Source of the DNA: Oligoflexia bacterium
GTDB taxonomy: Bacteria > Bdellovibrionota > UBA1018
Length of the DNA: 48,091 nt
Assembly: GCA_903895855.1 (NCBI GenBank)
Contig: CAITVN010000080.1
Span: 1-48,091, forward strand
Direction of reading: 5' to 3'
Part shown: positions 16,964-24,769 of the stretch, piece after piece
How the letters are laid out: the number at the start of each line of letters is the position of its first letter
How positions within the stretch are numbered: position 1 is the first letter of the stretch
The notes under the pieces: model-generated
Databases searched by the model: none
What the model saw: the letters and a program-made list of their open reading frames with translations, nothing else
Told to the model about the DNA's origin: nothing
Translations under genes and position numbers: made by a program

Positions 16964-17659
16964 ATGGCCACTTTTATTAAATCAATCCAGACGATTGCCG
17001 TACCCACCGTGTTCATCATTACTTTTCTTTCAGGCTGCGCTAACTCAATCGGCTCTTCATCTGATTTACAGTATGATCCCAACGGCAACAGCACGTCTTC
17101 GAATTCATCAGCCGCTTCGGCATCAAACCAACTAGACCCCAATGCTGATTTCAATGGTGACGAAACCCACTGCAACAACCGCAAGCGAAACATCTTAGGC
17201 GTAGACACCTCAACAAGCAGTAGCTCATTCACCGCGTGCGACTACAAAGAAGATTTCTATTCAGTCGAAGTCTGGGGAGAACTTGAAATTCCAAACGACA
17301 ACATCGCCACCGGCGCCCCTGCGCAAAATGGTGTTTGTTTTTTTCCTGCTCAAGTTTTTCCGGGCACTACTGGAGCTAAATCAAATGAGATTGTTGACGG
17401 TTATTCAGACAAAATTGTATTCAAACCCGATGCTCAAGGCTTACCGATGAGAAAATGCTTCAAATTACCGGCCGGTTCTTCTGCCGTTAACGGCATTAAG
17501 CTCACTTTCGCCGACACTTATTTTGACTACTTGTATGTCACCCATCTCAGCACCGCCCAAGCGATGAGCCAATGCCTCATCTCAGGCTATAAGCAGCTCT
17601 GTCCCGAACACACCGAAGGACAGTTTAGAACGATTTTAAGCAAGACTCCGCAAGGCTAA
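16964..17659 (+). CDS. Lipoprotein of unknown function
   Basis: A 231-residue predicted lipoprotein. ATG 16964 is preferred over an in-frame start 87 bases upstream because it follows an AGGGGA ribosome site. It also gives a proper signal sequence with lipobox FLSGC-AN (cysteine at about residue 25). A Ser/Asn-rich linker follows (GNSTSSNSSAASASNQ), then a globular domain with several cysteines (HCNNRK, TACDYKE, GVCFFP, KCFKLP, QCLISGYKQLC) that could form disulfides in the periplasm. I do not recognise the domain. It overlaps the stop of the convergent TRASH-protein gene by four bases. Confidence 0.7.
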   Translation: MATFIKSIQTIAVPTVFIITFLSGCANSIGSSSDLQYDPNGNSTSSNSSAASASNQLDPNADFNGDETHCNNRKRNILGVDTSTSSSSFTACDYKEDFYSVEVWGELEIPNDNIATGAPAQNGVCFFPAQVFPGTTGAKSNEIVDGYSDKIVFKPDAQGLPMRKCFKLPAGSSAVNGIKLTFADTYFDYLYVTHLSTAQAMSQCLISGYKQLCPEHTEGQFRTILSKTPQG

Positions 17660-18735
17660 TGAACTAACCGAGAGTTCGTGATGGGCCTTGCCTCTTCGTC
17701 TTCTCCCACCTCTTGAGCGCCTCGGCGATAATGATCAGCCAGACTCTCGTCAGTTGTAGGAAACGCTTCAAGAAGCTCAATTTCTTCTTCTGAATCAGTG
17801 TCACGCGCAACGACTACATAGAAATGTTCGTTTCCTTTTTCAGCAAAGTACTTAATGAAATGATAAAGCTTTCGGCCTTCTTTTTCTTCTTGAGACCAGA
17901 CCTCGTCAGGGGCCTCAAGTGTTGGCTCAAGGCACTTTCGATAGTCTTCAAACTGAGACTTCGGAATATCATTCGCGCCTCGCAGCTGCATCGCTTGTGC
18001 GCGAAACGTTTCTTCAGTGCTCCAGCCATCTCGCGCTAGACCATCTGAAGCGACGTCAGAGGCTCCTGGTTGGCTCACTTCGGCTTCAAGATCTCTGACT
18101 GCCGTACTACTACCAGGCGCTGGCTTCACCCATTCAACGCGGCTACCCTTACGGTACTCACGCACCATAGACTCACTTTTTGTCACAAACGCTAGAAAGA
18201 GAAAACTCGGCTCTGATTTCAAGAATAGGCAAATACAAACTGACCAGACCGTCTGGTTACCCGGTTTAAACTCAGACACCAAGGTGTACCGAAAATCACC
18301 AGCCAATGTTTTTTCTTGCCAAATTTCGTCTGGCTCTTGCAGGGTGATCCACCGCAAGTGAGCGTATTCTTCTCGCTGTTCGGGGGTGATGTCGTTCGCT
18401 GGCCTGCGCCCAAAGTAATCTCGCTCAAGCCTTTCAATGTCAGTCGAAAAATATTTCGTGATGCATTCTTCTGAACAAAAGACTCGACCCACTTCTTCTT
18501 CAACAAACAGTGCTTGTGAACCAGGCAGAAGATTGGTCTGACAGTTCACACAATGTTCACTGAGACTTCGAGATAACGGTTTCTTCTTTTTACCGGTGGT
18601 TTTTGAGTTTTTTGATTCTGACGTTATGCTATTCACATCGACGTGACGAACTTCCTTGTTCTTCATTTCATGCTCCGACGTTTGTTTTTTAGATGACAGT
18701 TTCGTTGACAGTTTTTTGGCGGCCTTTTTTCCCAT
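17656..18735 (-). CDS. TRASH/MYM-type zinc protein with a duplicated unknown module
   Basis: About 359 residues, cytoplasmic. A Lys/Ser-rich N-terminal tail (about 60 residues) leads to a zinc-binding treble-clef-like motif, CVNCQTN then FCSEECITKYF, as in TRASH/MYM fingers that sense or bind metal or proteins. Two copies of one module follow. Each starts PDEIW or PDEVW, continues with an aromatic strand (FRYTLVSEF; LYHFIKYF), a hydrophobic strand and AF-T, and ends with YRKG or YRRG. The layout loosely recalls small barnase/RelE-like nuclease folds, but I cannot confirm that. ATG 18735 follows a G-run; ATG 18750 is an alternative. It lies head to head with the coiled-coil Hsp20 gene at a distance of only 36 bp. 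Confidence 0.65.
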   Translation of the reverse strand: MGKKAAKKLSTKLSSKKQTSEHEMKNKEVRHVDVNSITSESKNSKTTGKKKKPLSRSLSEHCVNCQTNLLPGSQALFVEEEVGRVFCSEECITKYFSTDIERLERDYFGRRPANDITPEQREEYAHLRWITLQEPDEIWQEKTLAGDFRYTLVSEFKPGNQTVWSVCICLFLKSEPSFLFLAFVTKSESMVREYRKGSRVEWVKPAPGSSTAVRDLEAEVSQPGASDVASDGLARDGWSTEETFRAQAMQLRGANDIPKSQFEDYRKCLEPTLEAPDEVWSQEEKEGRKLYHFIKYFAEKGNEHFYVVVARDTDSEEEIELLEAFPTTDESLADHYRRGAQEVGEDEEARPITNSRLVH

Positions 18736-18771
18736 TAGCCCCCCCCACATGAAACATTGTCAGGGAAAAAA

Positions 18772-20103
18772 ATGACCGTGTCAAATAACGAAAATTTCAC
18801 CTACCATTATCTTGAGACAGGAGAAAGTTTAACGATGGCCATCTCTTCGGTATCGCCTTCTAGCCCCATTCAGAGCGTGACTCAAGTCACCAAACGCAGT
18901 CAAAATGGCAAAGCCCTAGACGCTCCTGATATTCGTGCCTTAGATGCAGAAAAAGAGGCTCAGCGCCGCATTACCGAATCCGAAAGAAACGTCAATCGAA
19001 CTGAACATGAGACCCAACTCAGGCTAGAAAAAATCAGTTCGGACTTCAGCGCAAGGCAAGAAGTCGAAATTAACCGCAAAGAGGCTTCACTTAATAACAT
19101 CAAAAACAAGGGAAACGAGCAGATAAATACCACCAAGCACCAGCTTGATGAAGAAGTCACCAAGTTAAAACGAGAGGGCGAGCGAGAACTCAAACGCATT
19201 AAAGAGTTCTACAAAAATGAAATCGACTCAACGAAGTCAACCGGTGATGTCAAACTCAAAGAGATGTCGGGTAAACACAATCTCGCCGTAACCAAAGAGG
19301 TCGAAGAAACCAAAGCTGACATCAAGAAAGTCAAAGATGAACACCTCATTCAGTCTAAAACGCTCAATGAACGCATCGAACAAGACATTCAAAAAACCCA
19401 GGTATCGTCAAAAAACTACCTTGATAACATTCGAGAAAATTCGATGGCTGCTAATGAAAAGGTCGAAAAACAGTACCGTCAAAAATTTGATTCTCTTCAA
19501 AATCAGCAACAAGTCTCAATTGCCCGAATGCACGAAAGTTCAACTAAAAAGCTACACGCTCTTAGAGACGAATACGCCACGAAGCTTGACGCCTACAGTG
19601 AACGCAACCAAGACCCCTTCTACCAGATGAAGAAATTCGACACCGATTTTCGCGAAACTGACGAGGCCTATATTTTAGCGGCCAAAGTACCGCCACATGA
19701 ACGCGACCGAATAACGATTACCGTACGAGGCAATTCTCTCGTTCTCGCGGGCCAGCGCCAAAATGATGAAAAAATTGAGTCTGAACCCGGAAAAACACAG
19801 ACGACTTCTAGCTATCAGGCGTTTTCTGAGTCGTTCCCCATTCCCTATCCCGTTGAATCAAAGCAACTCGCTAGAGAATACGACAGCGGCACTCTTTACA
19901 TTTATCTACCCAAAAAGCTGACTTACGAGCGTCCCAAATTCACCGCCCAAAAAGTAAATGGTCTCATTGCCATTGAACGGCCCGACTTTCCGAAACGGCT
20001 ACCGATTGAGCCTGGCAGCCAAGGGCCCAATGAGAGCCACGCTGAAAATTCAATCGCTTCGAACCAGCAAGCGCAAAAGAAAGACCCTCCACTCAGCGTG
20101 TGA
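18772..20103 (+). CDS. Long coiled-coil protein with C-terminal Hsp20 (alpha-crystallin) domain
   Basis: About 443 residues from ATG 18772, which follows an AGGGA site. ATG 18835, preceded by AGGAG at longer spacing, is an alternative. Residues about 55-285 are highly charged and helical (for example ERELKRIKEFYKNEID and KEVEETKADIKKVKDEH) with no proline, predicting a continuous coiled coil. The C-terminal 100 residues form an alpha-crystallin domain: DTDFRETDEAYILAAKVP, then ITVRGNSLVLAGQRQ, YQAFSESFPIPYPVE and GTLYIYLPKK. A Pro/Gln-rich tail ends the protein. Small heat-shock proteins hold unfolding clients. Here the usual short N-terminal arm is replaced by a rod, so a structural or scaffolding chaperone role is plausible but inferred. 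Confidence 0.78.
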   Translation: MTVSNNENFTYHYLETGESLTMAISSVSPSSPIQSVTQVTKRSQNGKALDAPDIRALDAEKEAQRRITESERNVNRTEHETQLRLEKISSDFSARQEVEINRKEASLNNIKNKGNEQINTTKHQLDEEVTKLKREGERELKRIKEFYKNEIDSTKSTGDVKLKEMSGKHNLAVTKEVEETKADIKKVKDEHLIQSKTLNERIEQDIQKTQVSSKNYLDNIRENSMAANEKVEKQYRQKFDSLQNQQQVSIARMHESSTKKLHALRDEYATKLDAYSERNQDPFYQMKKFDTDFRETDEAYILAAKVPPHERDRITITVRGNSLVLAGQRQNDEKIESEPGKTQTTSSYQAFSESFPIPYPVESKQLAREYDSGTLYIYLPKKLTYERPKFTAQKVNGLIAIERPDFPKRLPIEPGSQGPNESHAENSIASNQQAQKKDPPLSV

Positions 20104-20110
20104 ATGAGTA

Positions 20111-20557
20111 CTAAGATTTTTTTGTGAGTTCTTCAATTTCTTTGAGCATGAATTTCAGTCTTGATTGCAGACTCTCAAGATCAGCCAGATTTGCTTTCAA
20201 AGATTCGACTTGAAGCACAGGCGACTGCGATAGCTTCGCTGACCGGGTAAATAGCTTTGCCGCTTCTGGAATGCGATTAGCCTCGAACTTTGGAGCCGCG
20301 TAAGGCTGAATAGACGGCTGCACTCGGTTAGCGATGTTTTGCATCAATTGATGCCCTGCCGGCCCACGTAAAGTCTGGGCTGCGTCTTGGGCTTTGATCA
20401 CGCCTGAAGACAAGCCACGTTTGTCATAATCTTTTGACTGGTGCTGAATGACGACGGGGCCATCATTGCTCCACCCTTTACGATCACTTTTATAAATCTG
20501 ATAGAGATTCGAATAAACAAATGCAAATTTTTGAGATCGATCACGAGTTGCTGACAT
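20111..20557 (-). CDS. Small conserved-looking protein, unknown function
   Basis: About 148 residues, no signal peptide. ATG 20557 is chosen because GGGAG lies nine bases upstream. The first third is rich in aromatic and basic residues (KFAFVYSNLYQIYKSDRKGW), the middle is Gln/Pro/Ala-rich, and the last 40 residues are a Leu/Lys/Glu helix (LESLQSRLKFMLKEIEEL) likely to form a coiled coil. It converges on the coiled-coil Hsp20 gene with 7 bp between the stops. A well-formed promoter with dyads lies about 160 bp upstream. I do not recognise a family. Confidence 0.6.
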   Translation of the reverse strand: MSATRDRSQKFAFVYSNLYQIYKSDRKGWSNDGPVVIQHQSKDYDKRGLSSGVIKAQDAAQTLRGPAGHQLMQNIANRVQPSIQPYAAPKFEANRIPEAAKLFTRSAKLSQSPVLQVESLKANLADLESLQSRLKFMLKEIEELTKKS

Positions 20558-20715
20558 TGCGGTAGACTCCCTTCGCTTCAACATGAACCACACCTGCTGT
20601 TTGCCGATGTTTTTTTAAGCATCGACACAACAGACAATAGAGCAACGAAGGTGCCAGAAAATGGACTTAGTCAGAGAAAAATACCGCAAGATAAACCCTA
20701 GTAATGATAAGACTT

Positions 20716-20744
20716 ATTTTATGAATCCCACATTTTTTAGACAA
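20716..20744 (-). promoter_or_regulatory. Probable promoter for the 20557 gene
   Basis: On the minus strand, TTGTCT (20744-20739), a 17-bp spacer and TAAAAT (20721-20716) make a good sigma70-type promoter. Transcription would start near 20708, leaving a leader of about 150 nt before the ATG at 20557. A dyad, TTAGACA/TGTCTAA (20737-20756), overlaps the -35 element. Confidence 0.5.
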
Positions 20745-20773
20745 TTCACTGTCTAATCTTTTGACACGTGTCA
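20737..20773. promoter_or_regulatory. Candidate operator: two dyads overlapping and upstream of a promoter
   Basis: TTAGACA, six bases, TGTCTAA (20737-20756) is a perfect 7-bp dyad over the -35. Five bases further upstream is the perfect 12-bp palindrome TGACACGTGTCA (20762-20773). Placement suits a repressor or activator of the 20557 gene. The dyad could alternatively be a weak hairpin. Confidence 0.4.
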
Positions 20774-20825
20774 GGCAGAACCGAGTCGACCCTTTTCTTC
20801 TGACAGCTGACTGCTTCTCACTCGC

Positions 20826-22280
20826 CTACCTGCCGGGAGCAATTGAGAACGGAAGTGAGACATCGCGACTAAAGATCGACTTAGCCTTCACCCAGGTATC
20901 GACGACCTCGCCTGACTGACCCAGCACTTGAACCTCTAGGTGGCGGTCGTCAGCAGACAACCAGAAAGCTGTGCGCTTCTGAGCGCTAAAGAAAACCTTA
21001 GAGTTGCGCCGCCCAAAGGGCCCCATGCGCCCACCGGCTGCCCCAGTCGTCATGAACTCAATGCCATTGTTTCTCGCTCGCTCAAATAAGTGGGTGTGAC
21101 CATTGAGCACCAGGTCAACCCCCATTTGTTCAAAAAGGGGCAACAAGTAGGTTCTTATTTTTAAATGCTCTTTAGATAAGAACGGCAGGGGCAAATGCCC
21201 AATGCCATTACTAAACGGTGGGTGGTGAAACGCCACAATTTTCCATTGAGCTGGCACAGCTAATGCCGACTCTAGCCATTTCACTTGTTCTTCAATATCG
21301 ATTCTTTTTAGATAGAAATTTGAATTCAGTACAAACAATCTGACAGGCCCCGCCTCTACCACGTAAAAAGCCTTATCGGGCTCAACGTCGAAAAATTCAG
21401 AATAGTTTCGAGCTTGCTTACCTGAATCGCGGTAATCGTGATTTCCGATTGCCGAAACTATGGCTTGATTGCCTAACATTGGCCTCATGGCCCGAAAGAA
21501 CTGCCGCCACATGCCTCGATTACCGCCGGTTTGCACGTGATCGCCGCCGTGCAGAACAAATTGTGACGGCAGCTTTGCGAGAATATTCGAAAAGACCTCG
21601 GCTATCCACGGAGCCTTCTGGGTATCAGCTAAGAAAGTAAACTGCACTTCTTTAGATTTAGCACAAGGAGGCATAACCACCCGAGCGGGAGCAGGCATTC
21701 CGGTAATCTGGTATTCAATGAGTTCTGCTCCTAAATCTCGAGTCTCGCAGCCATCGAGTGGTGAATCTGCTCGCCAGATGTCGCGGTCTTTGTGTGCAGT
21801 CACGACCTTTTTTTCACCTGCGATGGTAAACTCAGCTGTCGCTCCGTTGGCTACCGCACACAAGGGATTAGCTCCGGCGTCTGAACGGTACCCCCAATTT
21901 AACACGGGCTTCACAGTGCCAACCCAGGTCCAGTAAGGCAAAATTTCAAAGCATCCATCTTCTGGGGTAACGCTATTTTCCCACCTCTCTTCAGAGGCCT
22001 CAAAATCTGAAAATTCAGACCCATCAGACTCATAACCATCGCCGTTTTGCTGAGGCTTTATGTATTTTTGATCACCCTCAGGAGTTTCTCCTGTCATGTA
22101 ATCTTCTTGATCGTCTGGGTCGATTCTAAATTGGTGTGTAAACCGGGGTCGAAACTGCGGCTGGGGCTGCACTCCAACCTCGGGAGCCCTTGCATGAGCG
22201 AATTGAACAGTTGTTATTAAAAAGGAAAAACTACACACCACTACGAGAGTCGTAAAGACTCTTTGTGACTTGATATTCAT
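20826..22280 (-). CDS. Exported calcineurin-like metallophosphatase
   Basis: A 484-residue periplasmic phosphoesterase related to purple acid phosphatases. ATG 22280 follows GGAGGGG and gives a clean signal peptide (MNIKSQRVFTTLVVVCSF to VQFAHA). Residues about 35-110 are a low-complexity acidic linker. The metal-binding motifs appear in order: FLADTQ, HGGDHVQTGG, IGNHDYRD, AFHHPPFSNG and LNGHTHLFER. The first motif is D-x-Q instead of the more common D-x-H, a variation seen in some members. Substrate cannot be told; such enzymes remove phosphate from nucleotides, lipids or proteins. It sits alone between the VapBC pair and the 20557 gene. Confidence 0.87.
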   Translation of the reverse strand: MNIKSQRVFTTLVVVCSFSFLITTVQFAHARAPEVGVQPQPQFRPRFTHQFRIDPDDQEDYMTGETPEGDQKYIKPQQNGDGYESDGSEFSDFEASEERWENSVTPEDGCFEILPYWTWVGTVKPVLNWGYRSDAGANPLCAVANGATAEFTIAGEKKVVTAHKDRDIWRADSPLDGCETRDLGAELIEYQITGMPAPARVVMPPCAKSKEVQFTFLADTQKAPWIAEVFSNILAKLPSQFVLHGGDHVQTGGNRGMWRQFFRAMRPMLGNQAIVSAIGNHDYRDSGKQARNYSEFFDVEPDKAFYVVEAGPVRLFVLNSNFYLKRIDIEEQVKWLESALAVPAQWKIVAFHHPPFSNGIGHLPLPFLSKEHLKIRTYLLPLFEQMGVDLVLNGHTHLFERARNNGIEFMTTGAAGGRMGPFGRRNSKVFFSAQKRTAFWLSADDRHLEVQVLGQSGEVVDTWVKAKSIFSRDVSLPFSIAPGR

Positions 22281-22380
22281 TAGGCGGTTTTCCCCTCCAG
22301 AAAAATTCACCAAATACGTTTCTTCTTTTAGGATAGGGGCATTTTGCCTACCTGACAATGACAAATATTTTAAGATCTGA

Positions 22381-22752
22381 TTAAGAAGTGCTACTCACAA
22401 GCGGCACTGTCTTACTTTTTAAGATCACCCGATCGCGAGTGACGAGTGGAACCTTATACACGATACTTGTTGCCGAAATGAGTTCATCAGCCGGGTCACT
22501 CTTAAAATCAAGAAACCTCGTACTCAAAGAAACCTTTGCATCGACGGGCCAAACGGTCAGCGAGCGCAGAACCTCTTGAAAATGACTGCTTTCGAGATCA
22601 AGTTCAATTCGCTTCAATTGAATGAGTTTGGCCAGCTCCCAAAGCACGATGGCAGAAATTCCCCACGAATGGGCTTGTAGTATTTTTCGCTCCTTCGGAT
22701 GCAATTGATCAAAAAGCGCAAAGACTAAAACGTGCGTATCTAAATTGATCAC
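22381..22752 (-). CDS. vapC: VapC-type PIN-domain toxin
   Basis: Predicted RNase toxin of a type II toxin-antitoxin pair; family members cleave tRNA or rRNA. The PIN acidic residues are visible: LDTHV at the start, ALWELAK-like VLWELAKLIQ near residue 45, DPADELISATS near 90 and TRDRVI near 107. The start chosen is GTG 22752. It overlaps the vapB stop in a GTGA junction and yields the family-typical N-terminus M-INLDTHV (123 residues). An ATG 15 bases upstream would add five residues. Identity as a PIN toxin is strong. Confidence 0.85.
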   Translation of the reverse strand: MINLDTHVLVFALFDQLHPKERKILQAHSWGISAIVLWELAKLIQLKRIELDLESSHFQEVLRSLTVWPVDAKVSLSTRFLDFKSDPADELISATSIVYKVPLVTRDRVILKSKTVPLVSSTS

Positions 22753-22976
22753 AGTTTGGCTTTCCATTTAATTCCTGTCGAAAGTAGGTCATCACCTTCT
22801 TTGATAATACGACCCTCACCTTTCAGGCAGCCAATCAATGACCCTGAATCTGAACGAATAGGAATAATCTTTGCAACTTCCTTACCATGTTTAGTGATGA
22901 TCAACCCTTCTGAATCAAGGTTGTCAATAATCGAAAGGCATTTCTCTTTAAAAGCGGCAGCACCCAATTTTTTCAT
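22749..22976 (-). CDS. vapB: Antitoxin of the Phd/YefM type paired with VapC
   Basis: A 75-residue antitoxin. The N-terminal half has the Phd/YefM DNA-binding pattern (AAAFKEKCLSIIDNLD, then LIITKHGKEVAKIIPI). The C-terminal tail (GRIIKEGDDLLSTGIKWKA) would wrap the toxin. It precedes and overlaps vapC by four bases, as expected for antitoxin-first operons. An inverted repeat and a direct repeat 42-73 bp upstream of the ATG form a likely autoregulatory site. Confidence 0.83.
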   Translation of the reverse strand: MKKLGAAAFKEKCLSIIDNLDSEGLIITKHGKEVAKIIPIRSDSGSLIGCLKGEGRIIKEGDDLLSTGIKWKAKL

Positions 22977-23015
22977 GACAAAGCCCTCTTAACGCTCTCA
23001 ATTCAGAGTACAGCA

Positions 23016-23049
23016 TAGTCATATTATCTGTCTAGTCATAAAATATGAC
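23016..23049. promoter_or_regulatory. Likely VapBC operator
   Basis: An inverted repeat, GTCATATTAT (23018-23027) with AAAATATGAC (23040-23049), matches at 9 of 10 positions across a 12-bp spacer. TAGTCATA also occurs twice in direct orientation (23016, 23033). Its position upstream of vapB fits conditional autoregulation by the toxin-antitoxin complex. Confidence 0.5.
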
Positions 23050-23131
23050 CACCCCGTGAAGTGACGCACGAACCTCAAAGATACATCTATTTTAATCGGG
23101 TGAACTCACCCGCCACCACGATCTGCCACAT

Positions 23132-24652
23132 TCAAAGGTACTTTCGAAACCAACGACTCAAAATGCGGTTTTTACGCATTTTCTTAGCGACTTTTTCGTA
23201 TCCGGTTAGCGAATCCGGGCCAACGAAATGGTTCTTATCTATCGATAACTTTTGGCATTGATTCACGGCCCTTGACTCAATCGCGTCAGCCACCTCGCCC
23301 GCAAACCGATCACTTTCGACCTCAACGGCAATCTCTGAATTGATGCGATCACTCATGTAATCTAAGTTAAACGACCCAACAATCGCTCTTTTTCGATCAA
23401 ATGCGAATACTTTTGCGTGAAGTTTTGAAGGCCCCCGATCGACGAATATCTCAACCCCTGGCACCTCTTTTAAGATTTTTTTCCAATCAATCAAAAACGC
23501 GGCCTGGGTCATGTAGCTATCTGAGCTGATCGGACTATTCGTGACGATCTTGATTTTGACTCCTCTGGCACCCGCTTGCACGAGCTTTTCTTTTGTCTGG
23601 GGAGTTAAAATCACATACGGGTTCATCATCAAAATTTCTGATTGGGCGGCATCCAGTTCGCGGTGCAGCTCTTCGGTGATTTCTTTTCGCCAGCCATAAT
23701 ATGCCAAATTGTCGAGAATGCTCACATTCGCTTGTTCTGGGCTCCACCGAATTTCATAACTGATTCCGCCTTTAATTGAATTCATGTCTTCAAGTGCAGG
23801 AAAGACTCGTGTAGTGTCAGCACTCAAACTTTCATTTGTCATGCGTTCGGTGATGGCTTGCCAAGCTCGATTCAAGAACCAGGTGTGAGTGTACCAGTTA
23901 CCGAATCTTTCGAACCGCACGCGGTTTGATCTCGAAAGATCAAACTCGTCGTCGAAAGCTCTTCGCACGGCATTCGCAACCCCCACAGAGTCAACTGCGA
24001 TGTCGGCATCGAAGTAAACCTCAGGATCGTCAGAGGGGTCTAAGAAATACCGATCAGCGATATTTCGGCCCCCGACTACCAAATACTCGTCATCAACTAA
24101 TAATATTTTATCGTGATTTGAAACGATCACCGCTTTCTGAAGTCGGTTAGCCACAAACGGATTAAAAATTCTGACTTCAACCCCGGCCTCAACCAAGTCT
24201 TGTAAAATGTCTTTTCCGAGTAGACCGTGGGCAAGTTTGAACGACCCGCGCGCATCTAGCATGAGCTTCACTTCAAGGCCTTCTCTGGCTTTGTTCATGA
24301 GCAAGCCAAGAAAAGCCTCACCGAAGACGTCTTTTTCGATAATGAAATAAGTGGTAATGATCGACCGTTTGGCCGACTTCAGTAATTGATAGCGAGCAAA
24401 CCACGCGTCTGAGTTTTTCGGCAAATAGGCCACGCGGCCGCTCACCGGCGTTACGGCCGGGGTAGGGCTTGCTTCTAGTGAACCTGCAGCTGCTGTATCA
24501 GCAGCACCCGCAGTGGCTTCATCTGCCCAACTCTTAACACCGACTAGCAGCCCCGCTGAAAGAGCGATAAAGAGAACAAACGACCAAACAAACGCGACCG
24601 AGCTTAGCGAAAGCTCAAAACGAGACTTCTTTTCATTCATTGCTTCATTCAT
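23132..24652 (-). CDS. Periplasmic phospholipase-D/cardiolipin-synthase-like protein
   Basis: A 506-residue PLD-superfamily enzyme anchored or secreted by an N-terminal hydrophobic segment (about residues 18-42). ATG 24652 is preferred for its GAGGTGG ribosome site. An Ala/Pro/Thr linker leads to two complete HKD motifs: NHDKILLVDD with GGRNIADRYF (near 190), and LHAKVFAFD with VGSFNLDYMSDR (near 430). Both catalytic histidines, lysines and aspartates are present, so it should be active on phosphodiesters, probably phospholipids. The domain order is that of cardiolipin synthases, but only one membrane segment is seen. It follows the DUF4105 gene on the same strand by 117 bp. Confidence 0.87.
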   Translation of the reverse strand: MNEAMNEKKSRFELSLSSVAFVWSFVLFIALSAGLLVGVKSWADEATAGAADTAAAGSLEASPTPAVTPVSGRVAYLPKNSDAWFARYQLLKSAKRSIITTYFIIEKDVFGEAFLGLLMNKAREGLEVKLMLDARGSFKLAHGLLGKDILQDLVEAGVEVRIFNPFVANRLQKAVIVSNHDKILLVDDEYLVVGGRNIADRYFLDPSDDPEVYFDADIAVDSVGVANAVRRAFDDEFDLSRSNRVRFERFGNWYTHTWFLNRAWQAITERMTNESLSADTTRVFPALEDMNSIKGGISYEIRWSPEQANVSILDNLAYYGWRKEITEELHRELDAAQSEILMMNPYVILTPQTKEKLVQAGARGVKIKIVTNSPISSDSYMTQAAFLIDWKKILKEVPGVEIFVDRGPSKLHAKVFAFDRKRAIVGSFNLDYMSDRINSEIAVEVESDRFAGEVADAIESRAVNQCQKLSIDKNHFVGPDSLTGYEKVAKKMRKNRILSRWFRKYL

Positions 24653-24769
24653 TGGTTTACCCACCTCTGATTTTTGCACCCAGGTGGTTCAATATTGCGG
24701 TAGTGCGTCAAAAGTCAAACGGGGCGCAAAAATCCTAGCCTGTTCTCAAGCTACGCAATACAACTCAGC

